DNA from: Lachnospiraceae bacterium
GTDB taxonomy: Bacteria; Bacillota; Clostridia; Lachnospirales; Lachnospiraceae
Length of the DNA: 64,000 nt
Assembly (NCBI GenBank): GCA_017623215.1
Contig: JAGAPO010000086.1
Location: 1 to 64,000 of the forward strand
Direction: 5' to 3'
Shown here: positions 1-7,787 of the stretch, piece by piece
How the letters are laid out: each line of letters starts with the position of its first letter
Position numbering within the stretch: the first letter of the stretch is position 1
Translations under genes and position numbers: made by a program
The notes under the pieces: generated by a model
The model's database searches: none
Told to the model about the DNA's origin: nothing
What the model saw: only the letters and a program-made list of their open reading frames with translations

Positions 1-116
1 AAGTAATTGCCTCCCTCTCTCACATACTCCACATCCACCAGTTCGAACTGATATTCCTCAAGAATCGGGGTAATCAGCGTCTCCGTCCGGCTTTCATATT
101 CTTCTCTTTTTGTCAT
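1..116 (-). CDS. rimP: Ribosome maturation factor RimP (5' end only)
   Basis: The first 38 codons of a leftward gene cut by the window edge. The translated start includes LVDVEYVREGGNY, typical of the N-terminal domain of RimP, which assists maturation of the 30S ribosomal subunit in the cytoplasm. The ATG at 114-116 is preceded by GGAGG nine bases upstream. In Firmicutes rimP usually heads the nusA-infB-rbfA operon, so that operon probably continues to the left (inference). It has its own promoter (306-334) and a leader of about 180 nt with a stable hairpin. Only the N-terminus can be seen, so domain completeness is unknown. Confidence 0.85.
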   Translation of the reverse strand, partial: MTKREEYESRTETLITPILEEYQFELVDVEYVREGGNY

Positions 117-126
117 CCTCATCAAC

Positions 127-150
127 CTCCATTCCTGTGCCGGTTGCCGG
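127..150 (-). repeat. Possible copy of the GGAATGGAG intergenic element (rimP leader)
   Basis: Read on the minus strand this stretch ends in CCGGCACAGGAATGGAG and supplies the ribosome binding site of rimP. It resembles only the 3' part of the element described at 14106, 45401 and 61522, so membership is uncertain. Confidence 0.35.
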
Positions 151-250
151 TAAACGGAAGAAATGTTCCGTTATTCGCCGGGCTCATTCGATGATTGGAA
201 CCAGCCGTGCGATTCAGGAACCAGCAGAACACCCTGAAACAAAACATAAA

Positions 251-270
251 GAGTGGACTTTCGTCCACTC
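251..270 (-). promoter_or_regulatory. GAAA-loop hairpin in the rimP leader (possible attenuator)
   Basis: A perfect 8-bp stem (GAGTGGAC / GTCCACTC) closed by a GAAA tetraloop when read on the minus strand, followed by a U-rich tail (TTTATGTTTTGTTTC). It lies about 30-50 nt after the predicted rimP start of transcription and about 135 nt before the rimP start codon, so it fits a leader attenuator of the rimP-nusA operon. The attenuation role is inference. Confidence 0.5.
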
Positions 271-305
271 TCAACTAGTTACCTTATCATCATTGCATCG
301 ATATA

Positions 306-334
306 ACTATAACACAAGAAGGCAAGGTTTGCAA
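306..334 (-). promoter_or_regulatory. Predicted sigma-A promoter of rimP
   Basis: On the minus strand TTGCAA (329-334), a 17-bp spacer and TATAGT (306-311). It directs transcription leftward into the rimP leader. Within the leader the 9-mer GCTGGTTCC occurs twice (complements at 197-205 and 217-225). Confidence 0.6.
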
Positions 335-422
335 GAGATATTTTGAAAAAACGGCAAAAATTATAATTGTTAACCAATGTATCGGAAATCGATTCGATAC
401 TTCGCTCTTCCCTGACTCTTTT

Positions 423-515
423 TCAGACCTTCAGAACAACCTTTCCGACATTTTCACCGCGCTCCAGAATCGCATGGGCAGCTTCGTCGGACAGAACGGA
501 GGTAATATCCCGTTT
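423..515 (-). pseudogene. C-terminal remnant of a zinc-type alcohol dehydrogenase / quinone oxidoreductase
   Basis: About 29 codons ending in a TGA at 423-425 translate to a peptide containing SDEAAHAILERGENVGKVVL, followed by KV and the stop. This is the characteristic end of the medium-chain dehydrogenase/reductase family (the region where family members read ...GKVVLKV at the C-terminus). Nothing recognisable continues upstream of about 515 and there is no start codon with a ribosome binding site, so this is the tail of a deleted gene. Assignment rests on pattern recognition of the C-terminus only. Confidence 0.55.
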
Positions 516-663
516 GCAGCAGGGACCGCTTTGACAGGAAAAGTATATCATACTGACTTCCGAACAAAAATATGACATACTACTAAAAAACAGAACTATT
601 CTACGATCCGGGCAGATTTATTCTGACTTTTTTTATGAAAAACACAGGAATCTGGAGGAATGT

Positions 664-825
664 ATGGATATAACGGCGTTATCAAAATGCTCTTTTTTTA
701 AGGCAGAAATTTACGAATATAACTTGTACCGGAAGGATACAGTACTCCCGAATGATAACCTGCGTCTGACTGATAGCACATATCGAAACGGTCAGTCGCA
801 GGAAGCAATCCGGACGTGGTTATAA
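664..825 (+). CDS. Small ORF (53 aa), possibly a truncated Crp/Fnr-type regulator
   Basis: ATG at 664 with GGAGGA seven bases upstream, reading to a TAA at 823-825 that overlaps the 3' end of the convergent kinase gene. The start, MDITALSKCSFFK, resembles the N-terminus of Crp/Fnr-family regulators (a short helix followed by ...CPLFKG-like residues), but the similarity stops after about 13 residues and no cyclic-nucleotide-binding or helix-turn-helix domain follows. It may be the broken 5' end of a regulator once divergent from the dehydrogenase remnant, or chance. Low confidence. Confidence 0.25.
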   Translation: MDITALSKCSFFKAEIYEYNLYRKDTVLPNDNLRLTDSTYRNGQSQEAIRTWL

Positions 826-2052
826 ATACACGGTAAAGGTAGTTCCAAGCTTTACGCTGCTGTCCGCGGTAATCCGGCCCTTATGGTTCGATACGATCTG
901 CTCTGCAATCGCAAGGCCAAGGCCATATCCGCCTTCGCTTCTGGCTCTTGCTTTGTCGACACGGTAAAAACGTTCGAATACACTCTGCAGGTGCTCCGAC
1001 GGAATGACCTCGCCGGTATTATTGACCGAGAGACGAATCTTATCCTGGCTCCGTTCCAGAATCAGAGTAACGCTTCCTTTCCTGCCGGCATATTTGCAGG
1101 CATTGTCCAGAAGGATGATCACGAGCTGCTTTAGCTGGCCTTCGTTGCCGGTAAAGAACAGATCCGGCGCGATCTCACTGTTCAGAGTTACGCCCTGCTC
1201 AAATGCGACGGATTCGAACGGAAGCAGGCAGCTCCATACCAGATCGGAAAAATTAATTGAAGTCTTCAGGATCGGGGACTCCGCCGCATCTGATTTGGCA
1301 AGGAAAAGCAAATCCTCAACGAGTCCCTTCATACGCTCGGCCTCTGCGCTGATGTAGTTTACCCATTTTTGCTGTTCTCCTATCGTGTCCTCTTTGTGGG
1401 CCGAGAGGATTCCGGTGTTGGCAAGAATGACCGTAATCGGAGTCTTTAATTCGTGTGACGCATCCGCGACGAATTGTCTTTGCCGTTCCCAGGCGAGTCT
1501 GACCGGTTTTAAGGAAAGCTCGGCAAGGAACAGGCTGATGAAAAAGAAGGCTGCCAGGCCGATCAGGGCGACTAAAAGGCAGGTGATAATCAGAGTACGA
1601 AAGGCTTCAGCTTCCGCGGAGATATCAACAAAGGCAATTCGATATCCGACAACGCTTGGCTGAATCAGATAACGGAGATTCAGCTCCGAAAGGGTTCCTA
1701 TCTCTTCCTCTTCCTGACTGACTCTGGTAAGCGCATCGTCCAGAACCTCGTCGGTGATCGCAACGTTATCCGACCATACGGACAGCACATTCCAATCATC
1801 ATCCACGCGAACCGAAAAGACCGGAAGCAGCTGTATCTCCGAGATCGAATTGTGATGCTCCTTGCTTCCGATTGCGAATTTGGGTGGTTCCATACTGAAA
1901 TCACGCATCAGCGTATTGCGCATCACCTCTTCGCTCTCCTTTTGCGCACGGGCGTAATTCGTGTACAAAAGAATGGAAAAGACGATTAAGAGCACGCTGC
2001 TGACCAGAATCATATTGACCGCGACAAATTTCCATTTCAGCTTTTTAATCAT
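820..2052 (-). CDS. Membrane sensor histidine kinase
   Basis: A 410-residue sensor kinase that should autophosphorylate and pass phosphate to the response regulator encoded just upstream. Membrane segments lie at about 9-30 and 153-177 and flank a small extracytoplasmic domain of about 120 residues without a recognisable ligand fold. The dimerisation/phosphoacceptor motif ASHELKTPI places the phosphorylated His at 200; the ATPase domain has the N box (DNACKYA, Asn317) and the G2 box GYGLGLAIA (375-383). Its start overlaps the regulator stop by 4 bp, so the two are translationally coupled. The target is probably the divergent VTC gene cluster, judged from the shared promoter region. The ligand is unknown. 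Confidence 0.93.
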   Translation of the reverse strand: MIKKLKWKFVAVNMILVSSVLLIVFSILLYTNYARAQKESEEVMRNTLMRDFSMEPPKFAIGSKEHHNSISEIQLLPVFSVRVDDDWNVLSVWSDNVAITDEVLDDALTRVSQEEEEIGTLSELNLRYLIQPSVVGYRIAFVDISAEAEAFRTLIITCLLVALIGLAAFFFISLFLAELSLKPVRLAWERQRQFVADASHELKTPITVILANTGILSAHKEDTIGEQQKWVNYISAEAERMKGLVEDLLFLAKSDAAESPILKTSINFSDLVWSCLLPFESVAFEQGVTLNSEIAPDLFFTGNEGQLKQLVIILLDNACKYAGRKGSVTLILERSQDKIRLSVNNTGEVIPSEHLQSVFERFYRVDKARARSEGGYGLGLAIAEQIVSNHKGRITADSSVKLGTTFTVYL

Positions 2053-2732
2053 GTCCGGGAACCTCCCTCTTCCAGACGGTATCCGACTTTGCGCAGGGTT
2101 CCGATGGTGACTCTCGAGCCAAGGTAAAAGAACTTTTTGCGCAGGAAGGATACATAGGCTTCCACATTATTATCCTCGGCGTCGGATTCCGTTCCCCAGA
2201 CCTTTAACAGGAGGGTCTCCTTGGAGATAATCATCTGCGGATTCGTCATCAGCAGCTTTAACACCTCGAATTCTTTAAATCCGAGATGGACGGATTTGGC
2301 GCCGCACCGCAGGGAATAGGTGGAAAGGTTCAGCGTAAGATAGGCAAAGGTCAGTTCCTCAAGCACGACATCTCCCTGGCGTCTTGACAGGGCCCGCAGC
2401 CTTGCAAGCAGCTCTTCCGGTGCGAACGGCTTGGTCATATAGTCATCCGCACCGCAGTCAAGGCCGGTTACCTTATCCGCGACCTCGTCCCTTGCGGTCA
2501 GCAAAAGCACCGGTGTCGCAATCTTTGCCGCCCGAAGTTCGCGCACCACCTCAAATCCGCTCTTCTTCGGGAGCATCACATCCAATATAATAATATCGTA
2601 CAGACCGCTCTTTGCATAATCGAGTCCAAGCTCGCCGTCATGAACAATCTCAGCCTGATATTTCTGTTCTTCTAAAATCTGACCAAGCGCTTCTGCAAGT
2701 CTCACTTCATCTTCTACAATTAATACTCTCAT
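2049..2732 (-). CDS. OmpR/PhoB-family response regulator
   Basis: A 227-residue regulator with an N-terminal receiver domain (acidic pocket VEDE, phosphoacceptor Asp51 in ILDVMLP) and a C-terminal winged-helix domain. The ATG at 2730-2732 is chosen over one 21 bp upstream because it starts at the canonical MRVLIVEDE and has GGAGAG six bases before it. It is cotranscribed with the kinase gene. The region upstream (2831-2880) contains direct TTTTCAG repeats at 10-11 bp spacing, the geometry expected for dimer binding by this family, placed to control both its own promoter and the divergent operon (inference). Confidence 0.94.
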   Translation of the reverse strand: MRVLIVEDEVRLAEALGQILEEQKYQAEIVHDGELGLDYAKSGLYDIIILDVMLPKKSGFEVVRELRAAKIATPVLLLTARDEVADKVTGLDCGADDYMTKPFAPEELLARLRALSRRQGDVVLEELTFAYLTLNLSTYSLRCGAKSVHLGFKEFEVLKLLMTNPQMIISKETLLLKVWGTESDAEDNNVEAYVSFLRKKFFYLGSRVTIGTLRKVGYRLEEGGSRT

Positions 2733-2814
2733 GGCTCTCTCCGTTCGTATCACACATGAATCGTTCCGGCGGATACCGTATCCGGAATCGGTTCTCCGCT
2801 TTGATTTTATTATA

Positions 2815-2896
2815 ATACTATATCAGGAAACTGAAAATAGTCTGAAACAGTTTTTTCAAATGTTTTCAGAGTATTTTCAGTTTTCGGGTGTATGAT
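2815..2896. promoter_or_regulatory. Divergent promoters with an array of TTTTCAG boxes
   Basis: Plus strand: TTTTCAA (2853-2859), TTTTCAG (2863-2869) and TTTTCAG (2874-2880), 10-11 bp apart, ending 10 bp before a TATGAT -10 element (2891-2896) for the VTC gene. Minus strand: GTTTCAG (2842-2848) and TTTTCAG (2831-2837), 11 bp apart, ending 8-10 bp before a TATAGT/TAGTAT -10 element (2815-2822) for the regulator gene. The boxes occupy both -35 positions, which suits activation by an OmpR-family regulator and autoregulation. Binding by the adjacent regulator is inference. Confidence 0.6.
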
Positions 2897-2921
2897 GAAG
2901 CCCAGAAAGGAAGGTGGCTGC

Positions 2922-3776
2922 ATGGCAGAGTATCAGACTGTATTTAAACGCTATGAGAAAAAATATTTGATGAACCGGAACACATACGCAGCTCTCAGGG
3001 AACGCCTGGAGGGCCTGATTCAGGAGGATCGGTATGGGCTGCATACAATCTGCAATATATATTTTGACACCGATTGTTACGATCTGATTCGTACCTCGCT
3101 TGATAAACCGGTGTATAAAGAAAAGCTGAGGTTACGAAGCTACGGAATTCCGGGCGATGAGGATACCGTGTTTCTGGAAATCAAGAAGAAGTTCGACGGA
3201 GTTGTCTATAAGCGCCGCATATCGATGAAGCTTTGCGAGGCAAGGGACTATCTTGCGGGCAAGGCTGCTCCTGGCGGGAAGGACGAACAGATCTTAAGGG
3301 AGATTGACTGGTTTCGGTCGTATTATCAGCCGGTGCCGAAGGTATATCTTGCTTATGACCGTGTGGCCTGCTTTGGAACCGAAGATCCGGAGCTTCGCAT
3401 TACCTTTGATCAGAACATCCGCTATCGGACGGATGCGCTCGATCTTGCTGCGGGAGACCGCGGAGATCTGATTATTGAGCCTGGCGAGGTATTGATGGAG
3501 CTGAAGATTGCAGGAAGTATGCCGCTGTGGCTGAGTCATATATTGAATGAGCTTGCCATCTACCCGGCCTCATTTTCAAAGTATGGAGTCTGCTATTCGC
3601 ATTATTTGATGTATGAAGATATGCCGGAATGCGTGCCGACACCGGAGGCATGGTATACGGAAGCGGCCGGAATGGACTGTGCCAAACCGATTGCGGCCGG
3701 AGGTGCTTTGTTCGGATCATGCTCCGGGAATCAGGATCCGTATCATATTACTACAGGAGGGATTCATTGTGCTTGA
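2922..3776 (+). CDS. VTC-domain polyphosphate polymerase-like protein
   Basis: A 284-residue protein made almost entirely of a VTC (vacuolar transporter chaperone) domain, a triphosphate-tunnel fold; in yeast Vtc4 this domain makes polyphosphate from ATP. Visible tunnel residues include KRYEKKYLM near the N-terminus, the IYFDTD strand (47-52), the basic KEKLRLRSYG strand (about 66-75), FLEIKKK (84-90) and YKRRIS (96-101). The ATG at 2922 has AGGAAGG upstream; the more upstream ATG at 2892 sits inside the predicted -10 box. It overlaps the next gene by 8 bp. In bacteria this gene is often next to DUF4956 and CotH or Cthe_2159 proteins, as here; its substrate here is unproven. Confidence 0.88.
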   Translation: MAEYQTVFKRYEKKYLMNRNTYAALRERLEGLIQEDRYGLHTICNIYFDTDCYDLIRTSLDKPVYKEKLRLRSYGIPGDEDTVFLEIKKKFDGVVYKRRISMKLCEARDYLAGKAAPGGKDEQILREIDWFRSYYQPVPKVYLAYDRVACFGTEDPELRITFDQNIRYRTDALDLAAGDRGDLIIEPGEVLMELKIAGSMPLWLSHILNELAIYPASFSKYGVCYSHYLMYEDMPECVPTPEAWYTEAAGMDCAKPIAAGGALFGSCSGNQDPYHITTGGIHCA

Positions 3777-4449
3777 CAGTATTTTAACAACGACAACCGG
3801 AGGGACGATTGCCTTTTCGGAATTATTATTGTGTACGGCTGTTTCTTTAATATTGGGAATTGCGGCCGCGTTCATTTACATGTATCATAATACCTATACG
3901 AAGAATTTTGTGATTACGCTCGCACTTCTTCCGGTTACGGTACAGATTGTGATTATGATGGTCAACGGTAACCTTGGAACCGGTGTGGCAGTGCTTGGTG
4001 CGTTCTCGCTGATTCGATTCCGCTCGGTTCCCGGAACCGCAAGAGAGATTGGAAATATCTTTTTTGCAATGGCGCTCGGTCTGGCAACCGGTATGGGGTA
4101 TCTGATCTTTGCGGCGCTCTTTGTTGTGATTATGGGGCTGATGACGGTGCTTTTGTACAGCACCCATTTTGGGGAAGCAGGACATAAGGAGAAGCTGCTT
4201 AAGATTACGATTCCTGAGAATCTGGATTATTCCGGGATATTTGATGATGTATTTGAGGAGTATACGACGAAATACACCCTTCAGAAGGTGCGTACTACGA
4301 ATATGGGAAGCCTGTTCGAGCTCCAGTATACCATTACACTGAAGGAGGAATCCGCGGAAAAAGCGTTCCTGGATGCGCTGCGCTGCCGCAACGGCAATCT
4401 GACAATTGCCTGCGGGCGGGTGCCGACCGGGAAGGAGGAACTGTTGTAG
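3769..4449 (+). CDS. DUF4956 family membrane protein
   Basis: A 226-residue membrane protein with about four hydrophobic segments in its first 130 residues followed by a cytoplasmic C-terminal domain. The stretch GAFSLIRFRSVPGTAREIGN between membrane segments is the family's conserved signature. The start is a GTG at 3769, seven bases after GGAGGG, overlapping the VTC gene end by 8 bp. DUF4956 proteins usually accompany bacterial VTC proteins and are presumed to be their membrane partners; the function has not been established. Longer upstream starts in this frame lie within the VTC gene and lack a ribosome binding site. Confidence 0.85.
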   Translation: MLDSILTTTTGGTIAFSELLLCTAVSLILGIAAAFIYMYHNTYTKNFVITLALLPVTVQIVIMMVNGNLGTGVAVLGAFSLIRFRSVPGTAREIGNIFFAMALGLATGMGYLIFAALFVVIMGLMTVLLYSTHFGEAGHKEKLLKITIPENLDYSGIFDDVFEEYTTKYTLQKVRTTNMGSLFELQYTITLKEESAEKAFLDALRCRNGNLTIACGRVPTGKEELL

Positions 4450-4555
4450 GAATGAATGCCGGATGAGTGCCTTGGCACGTGTGTGCTTCGGCATGTTGGC
4501 TGAGCGCATTTGGCAGTATGCGACGGCTTGAAAGGAAGGCAGCATTTTATTGATA

Positions 4556-4575
4556 ATGCGCTGGCAGGAATGGAG
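4556..4575 (+). repeat. GGAATGGAG element fragment before the lipoprotein gene
   Basis: GGCAGGAATGGAG (4563-4575) carries the ribosome binding site for the ATG at 4583. It matches the 3' end of the intergenic element found on the minus strand at 14106, 13416 and elsewhere. Confidence 0.4.
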
Positions 4576-4582
4576 ACTAATT

Positions 4583-6757
4583 ATGACAAGACATGGACAT
4601 TTGGGATTAATACGACTTTTTACATTTACATTAGCGGCTTCTCTCGTGCTTCTTGGCGGCTGTGGGAAGAATTCCGGTGACGGGCAGCCAAACGGGACAA
4701 CCGCTTCGGTTCGGAATGACGGTTCGGAGAATAGTTCCGGAAACAGCTCCGGAAACAGCTCTGGGAATTCCGGCGGTTCTTCCGCTGGGAGTGATTCTGA
4801 GAATGCAGGCGATGCTTCCGACGTCAATCTGACCGACGGGGAGGATGCGGTGCTGATTCCGCTTACGGCAGAATATAAGAACGCGGATTTGGATGCGTCT
4901 TATACAGAAGCCGAGTGCTGCAGGATAACGCTGAACGGCACATCAGCAAGGATATCCGGCTCCGGCGCGTCCGCGGACGGACAGATTGTTACCATTACCG
5001 CGGCGGGAACCTATCTTCTCTCCGGAACCTTAGATGACGGCCAGATCGTCGTCGATGCCGGTAAGGAGGATAAGGTACGGCTCGTATTGGACGGGGTGAC
5101 CGTTTCGAATTCGTCGGGTGCTCCCGTGTATGTGAAGCAGGCGGATAAGGCGATTCTTATTCTGGCGGAGCAGTCGGAGAATTATCTGACGGATGCGGCT
5201 GAATATGTCTATCCGGACGCCGAGACAGACGAACCGAATGCCGCGCTGTTCAGTAAGGATGATATGACGATTACAGGAACCGGAACTCTTACGGTGACCG
5301 GTAATTATAAGGACGGGATTGCGAGCAAGGATGATCTGAAGATTACGGGCGGAACCCTGATTGTTCAGGCTGCCGAAGATGCCGTTCGCGGCAGGGACTC
5401 GGTCTGCATCAAGGACGGAACTCTGACTGTTACAGCCGGATATGATGGTATTAAATCGAATAACGATGAGGATTCGGAAAAAGGATATGTTATCATTGAC
5501 GGAGGCAGCATTTCGGTGAAGGCCGGAAATGATGGAATTCAGGCTGAGACCGCGATGCAGATTAATGATGGTACTCTCACGATTACAACCGGGGAAGGCT
5601 CGGCAGCGGCAGGTTCCTCTTCTTCCTCACAGGGATTTTCATTCTGGGGTTTTTCTTCTTCAAGCTCGGATTCTCAGGAAGAAAGCTGTAAGGGGCTGAA
5701 AGCATCTGCCAGCCTGATTATTGCGGGCGGAGCGCTTACGATTGACGCGTATGACGATGCCATTCATACGAACGGTGCGGCCGGGATCACCGGCGGCACT
5801 CTCATACTCGCATCGGGCGATGACGGAATTCATGCGGATTCCACGCTTGCGATTGACGGCGGGGAGATTCTGATTACAGAGTCCTATGAAGGACTGGAAG
5901 GAGCCAATATTATCATCAATGACGGCACGATTCGTCTGACCGCCTCCGATGACGGTCTGAACGCCGCCGGAGGAAGCGATTCCGTGGAAGGAGGAATGTT
6001 CGGCGGACGGTTCGGAATGGATAATTTCTTCGGCTCGGGCGATTATACGGTTACGATTAACGGGGGCTATCTCGTAGTAAATGCAGAAGGCGACGGCCTT
6101 GATTCCAACGGAGATCTGAATATCAACGGCGGAACCGCTCTGGTGAACGGACCGGTAAACAGCGGCAACGGTGCACTGGATTACGGCGGTAATTGTTCGA
6201 TTAACGGCGGGGTTCTGATTGCAGCGGGAAGTACCGGAATGGCTCAGGCTCCCGGAAGCTCCTCTTCTCAGAACTCGCTGATGATTACCTTTACCTCCGC
6301 GCAAAGCGCCGGAGAGCTGTTTACACTCGCGGACGCTTCGGGGAACGCGCTCGTAAGCTTTGCACCTGCGAAGACTTATCAGAGTGCAGTAATCAGTATT
6401 CCAGGACTTGCTCAGAATTCGACTTATACTTTATTGACCGGAGGAAATGCAGAATTGAATGAAGACGGATACGCGCTCTCCTCTTCGGTTGAAGGAGGAA
6501 CCAAGTCGGCTGATATTACGCTCTCCGGTGTTGTAACCTATGTAAATGACCAGGGAGCCGCAACAAGCGGCGGCCTTGGCGGCCAGGGCGGATTCGGAGG
6601 CAAAGGCGGCTTTGGCGGTCAAGGAGGCCGCAGTCAGGGCGGCAAGAACAGCCGAGGAGAGGGTTCGGAAACTCCTTCCGGGAATCTCATGCCTTCTGAT
6701 AATTCCGAAAAAGCTGATAAGCCTGAGACAACTACAGAGGAAGATGATCTTCTGTAA
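4583..6757 (+). CDS. Cthe_2159-like carbohydrate-binding beta-helix lipoprotein
   Basis: A 724-residue exported lipoprotein. The N-terminus has a signal peptide with lipobox LLGGC (lipidated Cys27). A Ser/Gly/Asn-rich linker follows, then a long run of short repeats containing DGI, DDG and GGTL/GGS turns typical of a right-handed parallel beta-helix, and a C-terminal small beta domain (near MITFTSAQSAGELF) seen in the Cthe_2159 family, whose founding member binds acidic polysaccharide. The tail is very Gly-rich (GGLGGQGGFGG). The ATG at 4583 is chosen for its ribosome binding site and signal peptide; starts at 4550/4556 add an unlikely extension. It follows the VTC and DUF4956 genes and probably works with them at the cell surface. 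Confidence 0.82.
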   Translation: MTRHGHLGLIRLFTFTLAASLVLLGGCGKNSGDGQPNGTTASVRNDGSENSSGNSSGNSSGNSGGSSAGSDSENAGDASDVNLTDGEDAVLIPLTAEYKNADLDASYTEAECCRITLNGTSARISGSGASADGQIVTITAAGTYLLSGTLDDGQIVVDAGKEDKVRLVLDGVTVSNSSGAPVYVKQADKAILILAEQSENYLTDAAEYVYPDAETDEPNAALFSKDDMTITGTGTLTVTGNYKDGIASKDDLKITGGTLIVQAAEDAVRGRDSVCIKDGTLTVTAGYDGIKSNNDEDSEKGYVIIDGGSISVKAGNDGIQAETAMQINDGTLTITTGEGSAAAGSSSSSQGFSFWGFSSSSSDSQEESCKGLKASASLIIAGGALTIDAYDDAIHTNGAAGITGGTLILASGDDGIHADSTLAIDGGEILITESYEGLEGANIIINDGTIRLTASDDGLNAAGGSDSVEGGMFGGRFGMDNFFGSGDYTVTINGGYLVVNAEGDGLDSNGDLNINGGTALVNGPVNSGNGALDYGGNCSINGGVLIAAGSTGMAQAPGSSSSQNSLMITFTSAQSAGELFTLADASGNALVSFAPAKTYQSAVISIPGLAQNSTYTLLTGGNAELNEDGYALSSSVEGGTKSADITLSGVVTYVNDQGAATSGGLGGQGGFGGKGGFGGQGGRSQGGKNSRGEGSETPSGNLMPSDNSEKADKPETTTEEDDLL

Positions 6758-6780
6758 CAATGTTAATATTGAATATAGAA

Positions 6781-6814
6781 AACGGCGGTTTGATTCCTCA
6801 TTCAAGCCGCCGTT
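6781..6814. terminator. Stem-loop after the lipoprotein gene
   Basis: A 13-bp stem with one G-T pair (6781-6793 with 6802-6814) and an 8-nt loop, 24 bp after the stop codon. The downstream T run is weak, so it may end transcription inefficiently or protect the 3' end. Confidence 0.5.
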
Positions 6815-6819
6815 ATTGC

Positions 6820-6920
6820 TTACGGTAGTTTATTCCCTGCCGCGCGATAAATCTCGTACCACTCTTCTCTTGTCAGCATAATATCTGCGCTTGCGCCGTT
6901 GGAACCGTGTGAGGGACTGT
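6820..6920 (-). pseudogene. C-terminal remnant of an aldo/keto reductase
   Basis: A leftward frame ending in TAA at 6820-6822 encodes SPSHGSNGASADIM followed by LTREEWYEIYRAAGNKLP. This closely resembles the extreme C-terminus of aldo/keto reductases of the YdhF/YhdN type, where an EWY motif precedes the end. It begins almost exactly where the rubrerythrin stop codon lies, so the body of the gene was lost when rubrerythrin DNA came to abut it. There is no start codon. Family assignment is from the tail only. Confidence 0.5.
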
Positions 6921-6926
6921 CAGCTG

Positions 6927-7523
6927 TCAGCAGGTGTACGGCGCAAGCTCAAGCCGGATAAAATATCCCTTGTCGTGTCCGCAGACCGGGCATTTTTCAG
7001 GTACGGAGGTTCCGTTGATGATATGGCCGCAGTTCAGGCATATCCAGCCGGTCTCAACATCCGAGACAAATAATTTCTGCTGCTCCAGATAATCGGCAAA
7101 GCGTCCGAAGCGGTCGCCATGAACCTTTTCAATTTTTGCGATTTGACGGAATCTTGCTGCGATGCCGTCGAAGCCCTCTTCCTTTGCAACGTCTGCGAAA
7201 TGTTTGTACACATCGTCATGCTCTTCGTATTCATTATGCTGCGCTGCGCGAAGCAGGCCTTCTACGGAGTCGTGAAGATCAACCGGATATCCCCCGTCTA
7301 TATATATGGTTTCGCCGGTGAATTCCTTTAAGAATTTGTAAAAGATCTCCGCGTGCTCCTTCTCCTGATTCGCGGTGAATAAAAATACCTGCTCCACCAC
7401 GTAGAGTCCGTTTTTCTTCGCCATTCCGGCTGCAAATGTGTAACGGTTTCTCGCCTGACTTTCGCCTGCGAATGCGCGCATAAGGTTTTCTTTGGTGGCG
7501 CTGCTGCTGAATGGAACTGCCAT
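6927..7523 (-). CDS. rbr: Rubrerythrin
   Basis: A 198-residue non-haem iron protein that reduces hydrogen peroxide in the cytoplasm of anaerobes. The N-terminal ferritin-like four-helix domain shows the expected Glu/His ligands (AGESQARNRY, NQEKEHAEIF, EYEEHDDVY, EKVHGDRF); the C-terminal rubredoxin-like domain has two CxxC knuckles (CLNC and CPVC). The ATG at 7521-7523 is used because it has AAAGGAG upstream and gives the usual MAVPF start; an upstream extension of 23 codons is not family-like. It stands alone and is followed directly by the aldo/keto reductase remnant. Confidence 0.95.
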   Translation of the reverse strand: MAVPFSSSATKENLMRAFAGESQARNRYTFAAGMAKKNGLYVVEQVFLFTANQEKEHAEIFYKFLKEFTGETIYIDGGYPVDLHDSVEGLLRAAQHNEYEEHDDVYKHFADVAKEEGFDGIAARFRQIAKIEKVHGDRFGRFADYLEQQKLFVSDVETGWICLNCGHIINGTSVPEKCPVCGHDKGYFIRLELAPYTC

Positions 7524-7787
7524 AGTATTCTCCTTTTCCACAGGAAATTCGTATGGATACCGGGTAGCCGGATCCTGGGTTGTATCGGGCATCCCCTCAT
7601 TCCTGTTTTATTTTTAAAAGATTAGGTTCTGTTAAAGTATAGGCGAAACCTGCCTGTATTATACAAAAAAAGAGTTCGGAACGGCCTTCGGCGATGAATT
7701 CTCTGACGAATAGGCCGGAGAATTCCGGCATATACTGGTTACGATAAAATTACATGTCTTGTTGGAAGAAAGGAAGGATGTTCAGAT

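Larger units (their letters stand above)
117..422. other. Non-coding gap: rimP leader and promoter
   Basis: No convincing gene is present in these 306 bases. They hold the rimP ribosome binding site, the leader hairpin at 251-270, the duplicated GCTGGTTCC and the rimP promoter. A 78-codon rightward reading frame crossing this region has no ribosome binding site and no recognisable family. Confidence 0.6.

Noticed and set aside
3847..4827. A long leftward reading frame of 326 codons across DUF4956 and the start of the lipoprotein gene.
   Set aside because: It has no family similarity, overlaps two well-supported genes on the other strand, and its composition is Pro/Ser/Glu-rich from the antisense of their codons.
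6560..6660. Glycine-rich repeats at the end of the lipoprotein as a candidate DNA repeat.
   Set aside because: They are short imperfect GGLGGQ/GGFGGK units typical of a flexible tail, not a dispersed or structured DNA repeat.
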